Source of the DNA: Ophiodon elongatus | Lineage: Eukaryota > Chordata > Actinopteri > Perciformes > Hexagrammidae | DNA: 64,000 bases | Reading direction: 5' to 3' | NCBI GenBank assembly: GCA_016806645.1 | Contig: JACSYO010000132.1 | Coordinates: forward strand, 454,501-518,500 | The notes under the pieces: generated by a model | Told to the model about the DNA's origin: nothing | Seen by the model: only the letters and a program-made list of their open reading frames with translations | The model's database searches: none | Position numbers and translations under genes: made by a program | Shown: one piece after another, positions 48,769 to 60,117 of the stretch | Layout: the number at the start of each line of letters is the position of its first letter | How positions within the stretch are numbered: the first letter of the stretch is position 1

Positions 48769-48820
<52 letters not shown>
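48769..48820. repeat. (TG)26 microsatellite
   Basis: 52 bases of uninterrupted TG. Confidence 0.97.
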
Positions 48821-48821
<1 letters not shown>

Positions 48822-49332
48822 TATGGGCGTGGCTCCGACCTCGTCTCCTCCTGGTAGGCTGCTTTTTCCCGGCCGCTCAGTTTAAAGATCCTTAATTGGA
48901 GTTTACCCAAGTGTCTTCCTTGCATTTACCTCGTTCTTCCTGTCCTACAGTTTGGATCATCCTCCCGGTTATATTTTTCATAGCTGTGCAGGTCTTGATT
49001 TCCAGACTACTGCTGTTTCAATTTGATTCTCATCTGCGCATGCGTTTAGGACTAATTAAAACAACAGACCAATTTGAAGCAATCTCAACCTTTTGTGAAT
49101 CCAGTTTCTCTTCATGTTTTCATTGCCTTGAAGAGCAAAACAGACTTATCACTTCACGAGTGTGAATAGGTTTGTATTAGTAGAAGACTACTGTCGTCAG
49201 AAAAAAATATTACATCAGGTGAGGAGTTGCTTAGTGAATATATTTGTGAGCATACTCCTATATAGTTTAAGATGAGGGATTTTTACTGAATCTTTCTGAA
49301 TGTACTCGGCTGTCTAATACGCACCTTAAATT
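48821..49332. other. Unannotated stretch
   Basis: An 89-codon frame (48896-49165) lies here without a domain I know. Confidence 0.45.
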
Positions 49333-49600
49333 GTTAAAATAAAAACCCTACTTCTCACTCTGCACTACACCTGAGAGAACTCTACAGACAGACTGTGTAG
49401 AGGGACACTGTTGTTTGTCAGTAACGTGCTGGGTGCCACTTATTTTGTGACCCCCCGCTGACACAACTGTGTAAGAATCATGTATAAATTACCACCTACT
49501 TTATTTATTTATATCGTTATATCCCATTCAAACAATATAATGCCAGCCACACCGAGCATACAGGGATACTAACACTGTGTGTGCAGGTGAATCCTCAATG
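49333..49600 (+). repeat. Dispersed repeat, second copy of 31163-31430 family
   Basis: TTAAAATAAAAACCCTACTT, CTCACTCTGCACTACACCTG, GGACACTG, TTTTGTGACCC, ATCATGTATAAATTACCACC, CCCATTCAAACA and GGATACTAACACTGTGTG match the other copy in order. Confidence 0.55.
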
Positions 49601-49678
49601 GCTGTCATGTAGTCAGTGGGTCAATAGTTTTCACAGAACAGCCTATAATGATAAACATCTTTTGGGGTTTGAAATTAA

Positions 49679-50044
49679 AGGCCCAGTTGTAGGATTTAGG
49701 GTAATCTATTGGCAAAAAAGATATCATTTTTATGTCTGTTTTCATTAGCGTTTCATCAACTGAAACCAATAATTGTTGTTTTTGTTAGCTTTGATTGAGT
49801 CCTTCATATCTAAATAGCATTGTCTTCTCTTGACAGAATCCACCATGTTGCACCCCCATTTTTAACCCAAAGAGGACAAACCAAACACTGGCTCTAGAAA
49901 GGGTCTTTTTGCGTCTTTACATTACCTGAAGGCCACCGTAGTTCTCCAACATGCTTGAAAAGGCAGGAGTAAGCAGATGGGTATTTAGTTGGTTACAATC
50001 TGCCACCTCACCGCTAAATGACACTAAATCATACAGACTGGTCC
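49679..50044 (+). mobile_element. TTAA-type DNA element, most complete copy
   Basis: Starts AGGCCCAGTTGTAGGATTTA after TTAA (49675-49678) and ends CTAAATCATACAGACTGGTC plus C; the ends are imperfect inverted repeats. Internal words (ACACTGGCTCTAGAAAGGG, ACATTACCTGAAGGCCACCG, CACCATGTTGCACCCCCAT) are the core of this fish family. At about 366 bp with no frame of note it is non-autonomous. The right TTAA is degraded. Confidence 0.75.
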
Positions 50045-50565
50045 AATTTCTGGAAAACAAGAATGTCATAAGCCAATCCACGCAATCAGGACCAATCCAG
50101 CCATTTGGGTTATAAAGTATTGCCTATAAATCCAGATGTTGTTAAAGATTTATTTTTGTCCTGTATATTAAGTTTATCCTGAAACTATAGCTGTAAAATA
50201 ACTGCAGTGGAGTAAAACAGTATTCTCCTAAAATGTAGTGTAGTTATAGTATAAAGTTGAATAAATGTTGTAATGTAATCTTCTTCATATGTATTTTTAT
50301 GATATTTCTGTTACATTATATCCAGACATCAATCAATGAATCAAATGCGCTGACAATAAAACTCGGTATCTGAGGCTGTCACAGGACTGTAATAAACCCG
50401 TACATACATAAGTTGATGCAACTGGTAGGCTACTTCAATATATATGGGACTAAATCATTGCGCAAGTTAGACATTATTGTGATGTTCCGGACCTCTGCCC
50501 TGCATTTTAATTGAATACCCCTGTCTTACATCTTTAAACTTTTACAGTGTGTTTACAGTGCATGA
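50045..50565. other. Unannotated stretch
   Basis: No feature recognised. Confidence 0.5.
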
Positions 50566-50785
50566 CAGTAAATTTGAACCGTGGTCATCTATAAATGTCT
50601 TAATCAACGTCGGGTTGCATTTAGCGCCACTGTCTAGTGTCACTTCTAATTGCAACAATCCAACATGGCAACAGCTAAAAAAACAAATAACAACAGCCAA
50701 AATGCCAACGCGCGGCTTCAAAAAAGCAGTCTGAAACAATGAGTGACATCTCAGTGGTTACGTTCACTTCTTATATTCAGTACAT
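50566..50785 (-). repeat. Minus-strand copy of the GGTGACGTCACCC-type repeat
   Basis: GCGGCTTCAAAAAAGCAGTC, then AACAATGAGTGACATCTCAG, then TGGTTACGTTCACTTCTTAT and ATTCAGTACATGG, is the complement of the 8224-8300 arrangement. It is diverged, and the left limit is approximate. Confidence 0.55.
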
Positions 50786-53635
50786 GGTTTAACCTGACAG
50801 CTCTGATGGGCAGACGCGAGGTTGCTCCATATGGAGTAGCTACAGTTCTCCTTAAGGCATTTGGGATTTAGTAGCATGAAATTTAGTAATTTTAGTTCCT
50901 TTTGGATTGCATTGTTCCATCTCACTCTGCTGACAGGAGAGGTTTCTTTGGAAATTCTTGTTTCCCAGGTCGTCTGTATGAAAATCTCAGCATGTTGTAA
51001 TGTGTCAGGCTCGAGAGCATCACTGTGTCCTCTTAGAACAGACAGGCTGAATATAAGGAGGTAGTTAGTGATTACCTGTGGCATGGGAAGAAACCCCAAA
51101 TTAGTCCAAATTAGCTGTTTACCAGGGAGAGGAGCGTTATTGCTCATAGCAGACTTTATAAATAATAATGAATTAATATCAAAATATGTAACAGTTATGA
51201 ATAACTCAATTGTGATTCATGAACCCATAAATTGGTGTAACATAATGATAGAACTGAGCATACACCCTAAGACACCATTAGTTTAACTAAGATCATTTAA
51301 CATAAGATTCAATTAAGGATGCAACTCAATTTTGGAAAATAAGGAAAATTCTCTTAAATCTCAATCTCAGGGTTGCTACGGAGTTCTCGTCATGGTGTAC
51401 AGGACCTAATATTTCATATACACACATTTCAAGTTCTTTATGAATTAAATATTCATTGGACTAAATACATAACTAAATTACTAAACAGAAAATTAATGAA
51501 TAAAAAAAGATCACCCAGACCAGATTCAAAATAAAATAGTAGAAGAGAATTTCTTCTGACTTCTTGTTCCTTCATCTTCTTGAGAAAGAGGATGGCGGGA
51601 ACAGCAAACCACTACTATCTCAACAGCTGTCTTGATTATTTAATTTAACATTATTTTACAGAATTAATACTAGTTACTTACATAGTCTATTTAATTTTTC
51701 CATATTAGAAAGCTGGGCTATCTCAGCTGCAGAACAGTACCAAACAGTTTGATATAAATCACTGAATAAAACCTGAGCAATTAAACATAGAATGAATTAA
51801 ACAATTATACAACATAGATAGACCTTGTTATCATGACACAGACAGACCTATGTAGATATACATGTGTACCTATATGCATAATAAATTAATGGATAGGATT
51901 AAACTCAACATTTCAGTGCAAGCCAGTGTCCTGGGTGAGACACTCCAATGTAGAGGGTCGTAAAACCGGAAAGGTGGGGTCATAAAACATTGTAGACTCA
52001 TCCTTTACTAAGGTCTTAGGAGTCTTGTCCAGTCTGAATAAGTCCAGCCATGTGTTACACTGAAGGATAAAACACTTAGTGCTCTTTAGGTTCCTGAGAG
52101 CAGTGTCTGGACTAAGTTTATTAGTTCAGATTGTATCATTGTTGTTATTATCACATTCCAATTGTATCATCTTTTCGTAGATATTTGCTACAAGAACTAT
52201 ATAACATTTCCTTTGAAATGGTTAATCGATGCAAACAGTGGTCAGTGAGTGGTTCACATGTGGGCTGGATGTAGATAGAGATATCACTTACCTCCCCTTT
52301 TAGGATTATAGATGCTTTGTCTTGAAAACTAGAGAAGGATAATACAATACTTTAGCACCGACACAAGGTTTGGAACAAAGTCCATAAAATGTGTGGCCTT
52401 TCCCAGTTCAAACAAGGGTATATGGGAAATCCTGAGATTAAGATAATAATACATTTAAGATATAGATAGGGAGATAGGGAAGAAAACAATATGTTAGAGG
52501 GCATGTCACAGAAAGGGTTGAGCCACAATTGTGTGATATTTTTGGGGAGGAAATGTTCTTTTCCTGTCAAGGTCTAAAATATCCATATAATTTAATGGAT
52601 TAAGGGGACTTCTGGAAATACCTCCAACTATGGAGTTGTGTACAGTCTATTGGTTACAACACAGGACTGGACAATAGTGTACTGCAAAGGTTTATAAGGC
52701 TTCCAAAATGTACAATATTCCTCTGTATTTTATAAAATGGCAGCAAATGCTCTGAATGGTAAGAGTCTAAGGATGATATGGCAAAGGGACCTGGACACTG
52801 AGCTTGAACAAGAAGTCTGGGAGAATATTGTCCATAACATGAGGTGGCCTGTAAAGGCATAGCAAGAGCAAATTAATAAATTATAAAATAATTCAGCGAT
52901 ATTACTGTACTCCAATCAGACTTAAGAACAGTTTTACCTGCGTCGAGACAAATCTGTTCTACCAGCTGGACTCACAAAGGCCCCGTTTGGGTTCGCTCTT
53001 GTAGGCTTCCTTAATGCAGCCAGAATTATACGAAGGAACTGGACAAACACAAGTACATCTTGCTATAAGGACTTGGTTGAACTCATGGCAGTTATAGCCT
53101 CATATGAGGTTCTGTTAGCCATACTGAATGACTGAGCCGATATTCACTGAAGCGTGTGAAAACGGTCTGATATTTATGAGTGGAGGGGATGATTACGTTG
53201 TATTATGTAATGGAAAGCATTAATCTTTGTCTTGTGGAGTGATGTGTGCCTATCATGCTGTGCTGTTGTTTGCTTTCAGTTTTATGTTTTATGTCTGTGT
53301 TGGTGTATTTTGTTACCTGCAGACTAACCGTTTTGTACAGTAAGAAAAACAAATCATAATGTTAAACAAAAAAAAACAGACCAGCTGGGGGTCTGCGAGG
53401 AAAACTTGCAGGCAGAACAATCAAAGACCAATTTGTACAACAGGAAAATAATTGTAAACACAGTTAATTAGGGATAATGTACCATAATCTTTAAAGGCCA
53501 AAAATATATTTAGTGAGATTAGAAAAAATGCAGAGCAAAAACGAAAAAAGAGTTAAAGGAATAATTTTGTGAATACTAAGAAAATGAAGATGTACTGCAC
53601 TTTAAGTAGATACAAAATATATATTCTCAATCCAT
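50786..53635. other. Unannotated 2.85-kb stretch
   Basis: A 127-codon minus-strand frame (50764-51147) is the longest here outside tandem repeats; I recognise no domain, and codons show no clear bias. Otherwise AT-rich without assigned repeats. Confidence 0.4.
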
Positions 53636-54150
53636 TGATTCCATCCATTATCTTTTCTCTTATCCAGGACAGGATTGTGTGCGTATTCGGCCTCGCAGGG
53701 TATTCCAGACATCCCTCGCCCCAGCAATGTGTTACAGCTCTTTGTGAGGAACCCTAAAGCATTCCAAGGTCAGACGAGATATATAATCCCTCCAGCATGT
53801 TCTGGGTCTACCCGGGGCATTTTAACAGTTGGGCGTGCCCAGAAAACCTCTAAATGGAGGCATCGTGATCAGATGCCCTACCCATCTCAGCTGGCTCCTT
53901 TAAACGCGAAGGAGCAGCGGCTGTACTCCAACCTCCCTCCAGATGTCTGAGCTCCTCATTCTATTTCTATAGCTGCGCCCAACCATCCTACAAAGTAAGC
54001 TCATTGTGGCCACTTTTATTCAAAATATCATTCTTTTGGTCACTAACAGAAGCTCATGGACATAAGTGAGGACCGGAACGTCAATGGACTTGTAAATCTA
54101 GAGTTTTGCTTTCTGTGTCAGCTCCTTTTTGAGCCCAATTGTCCGGTACA
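53636..54150 (-). mobile_element. Second-type LINE fragment, minus strand, C-terminal region
   Basis: Minus-strand text PGRPRTCWRDYISRLTLEC (from about 53825 down to 53770) matches the GRPRTRWRDYISRLAWERLG block that I know from a fish non-LTR element's C-terminus. Plus-strand phrases such as GACGAGATATATAATCCCTC and CGCGAAGGAGCAGCGGCTGT and GTGAGGACCGGAACGTCAAT belong to the same consensus. The 3' end on the minus strand is an ATGGATGGA-like tail at 53636-53655. Clade not assigned. The 91-codon plus-strand frame (53675-53950) is an antisense shadow. Confidence 0.8.
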
Positions 54151-54711
54151 ATGCTGCACAAGATGGCCAAATGACACTCTGCTAGTGGCAGCCTGTTGCA
54201 GTAGCTCCGGTGTGTTTTATTTTTATTTTTCAACATATAATTAAGATTTTTTTTTTTTTTATCTTTGTTTAAATTTTCTTATTATTTTGGTCTTATGATA
54301 TTTATATTTGTTGTGGATTTAGTGATCATATTTAGATTTTTTCATGTCTTAATTGATGTTAACCTTTTAAACTGATATTGCTATGCTGTATGCTTTCTTA
54401 ATTTATATGGCCTACAGCCTACTGTTATTAATTGTAGGCTACTCCACACTATTGTGAATGAGGAGTTTTTGTGAATGGTTCCTCCGAGTCAAAATAAGGT
54501 AATGTTAAATATATTACCCCTGTAATAAACCAATCCATTGCAATCAAAATTTAAGTCACAGTTGGACCACTTCTCCGACTGATACAGATCTTAAAGAGCA
54601 ACGGGAAAAGGATCAAGGATCAATGATGTCCTAATATTTTCACTGTATTGGTGTGGTTATTGGAATATGTTCTCGTCCATATCTGCTTTTTTAAACACAT
54701 TTGTTGAATAG
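54151..54711. other. Unannotated stretch
   Basis: A T run at about 54247-54260; AT-rich, nothing recognised. Confidence 0.5.
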
Positions 54712-54860
54712 TAAATGGCCTGCTTTTATTGTGGTTTTATCCAGTGCTTTTATAAAGCGCTTTACAGTGTTCCGTTTCATTTACACAAACACACGCCAAC
54801 GGTTATGTAATTTGTGCTAGTTGGGGGCATTTAGGGGCTAGGTGTCCTGTTCAGGGACAC
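54712..54860 (-). repeat. SINE-like repeat, diverged copy
   Basis: TAGTAAATGGCCTGCTTTTA, then TATAAAGCGCTTTACAG, ATTTACACAAACACACGCC and GGTGTCCTGTTCAGGGACAC follow the order of the copy at 28781. The right part is lost. Confidence 0.65.
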
Positions 54861-54961
54861 TTGGACAGAGATGACCCCCTGGTCATGCTATGCTTCTTGC
54901 TATGCCACTGTCACGCCCACATTAAGCTTAATTCTGTCTTGATTTGTTTCCCCTGTTTTAG

Positions 54962-55490
54962 GGTGATAACATCAACACCAGGAGGGAGTGCATCCTTGCC
55001 ATCTGCCTCAATGAAGATCCACTCTTTATCAAGGAGTATCTGGTAAGTTTATCACAATATGTTTCCAATGTTGCGCCAAAGTGCTACCCATACTTATTTC
55101 TCCAAAGGCACACTATTTATAATGAGCCAAATGTTTTCAGGCTACAGGAAAGGCCACAAGGTACATGTATACATATAAATACATTTCTGTTTGTGGATTA
55201 ATTTAATTTAACTTAACTTAATCCGCTGCTGAGGATGCAGAGAGGGACATCGCATTCACTGTCATGGGGATTTATATGATCCAAAGAGAAGGGGAGCCAG
55301 AGAACGTGGGAATTATGATCAACGGCATTAAAGTCTTAAACAACGTAAATGATATCAGGGCGTACATCATGCTTTGGGATCATTTATGCCCTTGATCTAA
55401 GCTTTCCAGACAAACTAAAGTACATCTCGAGCTTCTTTAGAAGGCCATAATGAATTTGGATGGGCACAAGCTGAATTCAACACAAGCAGC
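54962..55490 (+). pseudogene. Two-exon remnant resembling the C-terminus of a SAMD3-like fish protein
   Basis: A first block, 54962-55042 (27 codons, GDNINTRRECILAICLNEDP and on to FIKEYL), is flanked by a good acceptor (TTTCCCCTGTTTTAG) and a consensus donor (CTG/GTAAGT). A second block starts at about 55234 after GCTGCTGAG, in the same phase: DAERDIAFTVMGIYMIQREG, then IMINGIKVLN, then (after a frameshift near 55372) IIYALDLSFPDKLKY, and after another shift near 55443 MNLDGHKLN. This order resembles the C-terminus of a multicopy fish protein family annotated as SAMD3-like (uncharacterised function) in my memory. Two frameshifts and a stop mean it is broken as read. The intron of about 190 bp argues against a processed copy. 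The family call is recollection; the exon structure is seen. Upstream exons were not found. Confidence 0.55.
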
Positions 55491-57544
55491 TGAAAATCAA
55501 GTTGTTTGCACAAGAGGTGAACACCAAGTGACAAAGACAAAGAACCTTATCAGAACTTTTGGGTCTTTTGATTTTTTACATCCATCTTCCGCCCAGTCAA
55601 CGGCAATCAATGACCTCATGGATGTTTTCCTGGTTCTGACATTTTATTTTTTAAATGACTAAGCTGCACAGAGGCTGTAAGTTATGGAACTTTTACATGT
55701 GACTGCAGGCTTGCTTGAGTGTTTACGAACTGAAAGTTTTGCCCAATTCCCCTCCACATCCTAACTCGAGTGTGACGACTCTCTAATGTCAACTGGCACG
55801 TCCATTTCCCTCGTTGTCTGATTGCATGACTCTCTACTCGGTTTGAAATGGACGCCAACACAGTTCAATACGCTTTAATTTCCATTGACTGAGGGTATCC
55901 TTGTTAGTTATAATCTATAAATTATAGTTTGTGAATGTTTTGTGATTTTACTTTTGTAGCCCAAAAGTGGTCCAAACTACCTGTTTCTGCACATAATAAT
56001 ACATTATAGTGTATTCTTCAGTGTAAATGAGTAATTGCAAAAAAGATGCAGGAGGTCAACCACGTGAGCATGTCCAGAAACACAGCGTGCGGCTGCGGCA
56101 GAGGAAATAATATATAAATGGTATGGATTAGTAATAACAGTAATAATTGCAGTAAAAAATAAAAGGACTTAATGGATGTATACAACACATTTTTCCAGCT
56201 CTACGGCCTTTTGTATTGTCATGCATTATTTTTTTAAACTTCAGTTGATAAATCTGCCGGCTTTGACTGAAACCGTTACCCCTGGGAAATCATGGATTTT
56301 GTTCCACAGATTTAAGAAGACTTAACTCTTCCAGAGTTCAGAAGAACATTAAATACTTTTTTATTTTTCATAACATGTTTGATATTTGCTTCTTATGCTG
56401 GATGAATACCACACAATCATATGAGATACTTGCATGAAGCAATCATGAGGATTTGTGTTGATGCATTCACTAAAAAATAATTTAAAGTGGGCCTGGGAAG
56501 CCAACAGTAATGTGTTATATATGTGTAATTTGCTATAAACTGCAATGTTTCCCCACCCAAGATTATTAATGGCCTTCAAAGTATACTTAGCGACCGATTT
56601 CAGCATTTTTATTATATTTTTTAATCTGTCAAAGGCAGCAACGCAATCTGCGATTGATTAGCTTTGCACATGCAATACAAAGAGACACAAAGAAGAAGGC
56701 GGCTGGCCAAATATCGAAATAGTGTCAAAGTATGGAGTTTAGTAACCTATCATGAACACCTCTGCTCAAATTTGTCCAAAACTGATGCATTCAAGTTAAC
56801 TCTGGTAAGCTATCTATGTTTATTCTACTCTTGCTTGTACAGGTTAGCTTAGCAGATAGCTAACAGTAGATCCATGAAATGAAGACCCAGGAATCCGTAG
56901 TAGAGTGTAGGGCTTTTAGTGAGAATCTTTCTTTTCTTTGTAAAACTTGAAACATGAAATGACCTTACGAACTGACCATATACATATACATGAATATAAA
57001 TCATAGTCATGATTAGCATCTATTGCTAAACACAAATGTTATACTCAAACAGTAAATACACAGAGAATATATCGTAGTAGATATTTACATGTTCCATACA
57101 GAAATACTTACAGACTTAGCCCTTCAAAGGCTACCACACAGTAACAGTGAAAAGTAGCTGCAGCATGTCCTCTCAGTAGAATCAGAAACAAAGGAACTAA
57201 CTACGACAAGAGAGAACGAAAATGCAATTACATTCTACACTACTTGGAGTCGCTGATGCAACACGTGACAATGTAGTGGCAGAACAATGTTCGTAAGACA
57301 ATGTTGTCAATCTCTGAGACCCAACTCTTCAAATAGGTTAAAGTGTTTCAGGAATAAGCCCTAAAATCCGGAAATGGGTTGGCAATTTTGAATTTTTAGG
57401 TGATAAAATGTCATCACACTAACCACTAGTCTGCCGTTAACTTACTGGTTGTGACATGAAGTCATGTGACAGTACCGTGGTTTGTTTTTATTGTTATAAA
57501 TTTATACTTCTGTCGATTGCAAAAAATACATTATCCCTGCAGCA
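55491..57544. other. Unannotated 2-kb stretch
   Basis: AT-rich; frames of 61-81 codons without domains. No repeat assigned. Confidence 0.5.
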
Positions 57545-59222
57545 CTCTATTAGCAAGCATCTAGACCTTAGTACTGCGTTCAACACCATTGACCATCACA
57601 TCCTATTACAGAGATTAGAACATTTGATTGGCATTAAAGGTACCGCACTAAACTTGGACCAATTTTATTCACCTTACGTCCTTATCTTATAATATTATCA
57701 GAAAACACTCCATAAACTTTAATTGTTATGCAGATGATACCCAATTATATCTAAACCAACCAGTTCACAAAACTTCAAGCATGTCTTAAAGACATAAAAA
57801 CCTGAATGACCTGCAGCTTCCTAATGTTAAACTCAGACAAACCTGAAGTTATTTTACTAGACCCAGAACACCTCAGAAATCAACAATCTAATAATATAGT
57901 TCCTCTTGATGGCATTGCCCTGGCATCCAGCACCACCGTAAAGAATCTCGGAGTTATCGTTGATCAGGACTTGTCCTTTAACTCTCACGTAAAACAAATC
58001 TCAAGGACTGTCTTTTTTCACCTACATAACATTTAAAAAATCAGACACATCTTGTCTCAAAGTGATGCAGAAACATTATTTCACGCATTTGTTACTTCTA
58101 GACTAGACTACGGCAATTCCTTATTATCAGGCTGCTCTAGTAAGTCTCTTAAATCTCTCCAGTTGATCCAAAATGCTGCAGCTCGTGTACTAACAAAAAC
58201 TAAGAAAAGAGATTATATTACTCCTGTATTGCTTCCGTATTAAAATCCTCCTTCTCCCCTACAAAGCCTTAATTGGTGAGGCACCATCATATCTTAAGGA
58301 GTTTATAGTACCATATTACCCCACTAGAGAGATTATAGTACCATATTACCCCACTAGAGCGCTGCGCTCACTGAAAGCGGGGCTACTTGTGGTTCCTAGA
58401 GTCTTAAAAAGTAGGATGGGAGCCAGAACCTTCAGCTATCAAGCTCCTCTTCTATGGAACTAGCTTCCACTTTCAGTCCGGGGGGCAGACACAGTGACCA
58501 CATTTAAGAGTAGACTTAAGACTTTCCTCTTTGATAGCACTTATAGTTAGGGCTGGTTCAGGTTTATAGTTAGGGCTGGCTCAGTTTTGCCCTGGTTCAG
58601 CCCCTACATATGCTGCTATATGCCTAGACTGCTGGGGGACATCTTAGGATACACTGAGCTCCTCTCTCCTTTTCTCTCTTTCCTTCTGTATGAATTCATG
58701 TCCCATCAATGCACATTAATAACTCTACTTCTTCCCCAGAGTCTTTGTGATTTCTCTCCTCGCAGGTTTCTATGGATTGTGGTTGCGTCTGGACCCTGGT
58801 CCTGCATCCTGCTGCGGTCCTGCCTGACATCTACTGCTATTATTATTATTTCTAGTTGCATTGCAATTAGTATGGTCAATACCATTAATGCTTCTATTAT
58901 CATTACTATTCTACTATGCTCTAATTACATGAATAATTTCTGTCATATGCATTGAATGTGTTGTAACTCTGTTATGCTGTTCATTCTGTACTCATGACAT
59001 CTATTGTACTTCTGTCTATCCTGATAGAGGATCCTCCTCTGTTGGTCTCCTGAAGGTTTCTTTCCTTTTTCTCCCTTTAAAGGTTTTTTTGGGGGAGTTT
59101 TTCCTGAACCGATGAGAGGTCCTGGGGCAGAGGATGTTGTATCTGTACAGATTCTAAAGCCCTCTGAGGAGAATTTGTAATTTGTGATTTTGGGCTATAC
59201 AAAATTAATTTAATTAAATTGA
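57545..59222 (+). mobile_element. L2 (Maui-like) LINE with RT remnants and complete 3' UTR
   Basis: ORF2 blocks are LDLSTAFNTIDHHILLQRLE (57560-57625), CYADDTQLYL with catalytic YADD at 57727-57738, LMLNSDKPEVILLDPEHL, TVKNLGVIVDQDLSFNSHVK, LFHAFVTSRLDYGNSLLSGC and SLQLIQNAAARVLTKT, then VPYYPTRALRS and FKSRLKTFLFDS near 58505-58540. The spacing between the first block and YADD is shorter than in relatives, so part of the RT core is deleted. Frameshifts and stops interrupt the rest. The 3' untranslated part matches 44706-45535 and ends GGGCTATACAAAATTAATTT with an AATTAAATTG tail. Frames at 57456, 57806 and 58052 are pieces of this element. Confidence 0.9.
58303..58359. repeat. 30-bp tandem duplication inside the L2 ORF remnant
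   Basis: TTATAGTACCATATTACCCC followed by ACTAGAG occurs at 58303 and again at 58333. It duplicates ten codons (IVPYYPTR region) in frame. Confidence 0.9.
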
Positions 59223-59718
59223 AAAATGAAGGAGCCTAGCTGTTAAAGATAGCCATACACTAACATTACAATTTACACTGTATTGTATGTGTGTGAATGG
59301 CACCTCTGCTGTGATGATGCATCAGACTCAAAACCGACTTTTCCAAACTGGAAACTTAATGAAGTACAGTAAGATAAAGGATAAATACCTTAGTATAATG
59401 TGTAAATAAATTCAAATTTGGCAAAACCTGCCATGATCCAGAATAATTTTATGTAAAGTGTAATCATTATTACACCTTAAAACCCCCAAACCTACCACAG
59501 CAGAATATACAGGGCAATTTGAGCCATAAATAAAAAGAGACATCATCTGTGACCCTGAACTGTGATGTCCAGTTGTTAGTGACCATAAAATAGAACAGTT
59601 TCCAGTGAGAGAACTAATGTATTTTTTCCAAATGTATTTACCTTACCGCTGATGGTAAATAAAAAATGATCAAATGTAAAATTGCTCTGCAGCTGCACCA
59701 GTTGTTTTATGATCAACA
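59223..59718. other. Unannotated stretch
   Basis: AT-rich; nothing recognised. Confidence 0.5.
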
Positions 59719-60117
59719 GTGTTCGACTGCAGTCCATGTACACCTCCAGCTGTCACACTTTCAAGCCTTGCCAGGTCGTCCCCTGGGGAGGAGAGGGGAT
59801 GGGGGAGCAGTGTAAGCTCGAGGAAATACATGTGTGATGGAAGCTCCAGCAAAACTGCATCCCAACGAGCAGGAATTCTGTCTCACAGTGAATCGATACC
59901 ACTTATATGCCAGTATATGAAGTTTCAGAAAACAAGAACAGCTTCATCAAGTGAACTAAATATAGCAGTTCACAAAGCCCCGAACACCACCATTAAGCCC
60001 CAAACTCCTGCCAGTTCTCACATTTTCAAGAAAGAAAGTCATCCTTATGTTGAATTTTCTGGTGACATTGTCTCTGCTCAAATATTCACTGACTTCCCTG
60101 AAAATGAATTTGTCTGA
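59719..60117 (+). CDS. Unassigned open frame, possible terminal exon (132 codons)
   Basis: This is the longest open frame in the window that lies in non-repetitive sequence. The first codon of the frame is GTG, so it would be read as an exon rather than from its own start. AG sites just upstream (CTCTGCAG at 59684-59691, GATCAACAG ending about 59719) could be acceptors. The product is Ser/Thr-rich, with no hydrophobic segment and no domain that I recognise. It ends DFPENEFV before a stop at 60115-60117. No matching upstream exon or polyadenylation signal was identified. It could be the last exon of a host gene, an old element, or chance. Confidence 0.2.
   Translation: MFDCSPCTPPAVTLSSLARSSPGEERGWGSSVSSRKYMCDGSSSKTASQRAGILSHSESIPLICQYMKFQKTRTASSSELNIAVHKAPNTTIKPQTPASSHIFKKESHPYVEFSGDIVSAQIFTDFPENEFV

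Noticed and set aside
50764..51147. 127-codon minus-strand frame as a gene
   Set aside because: No domain, no splice context and no repeat match; a frame of this length is plausible by chance in 64 kb read six ways. Left as unassigned.
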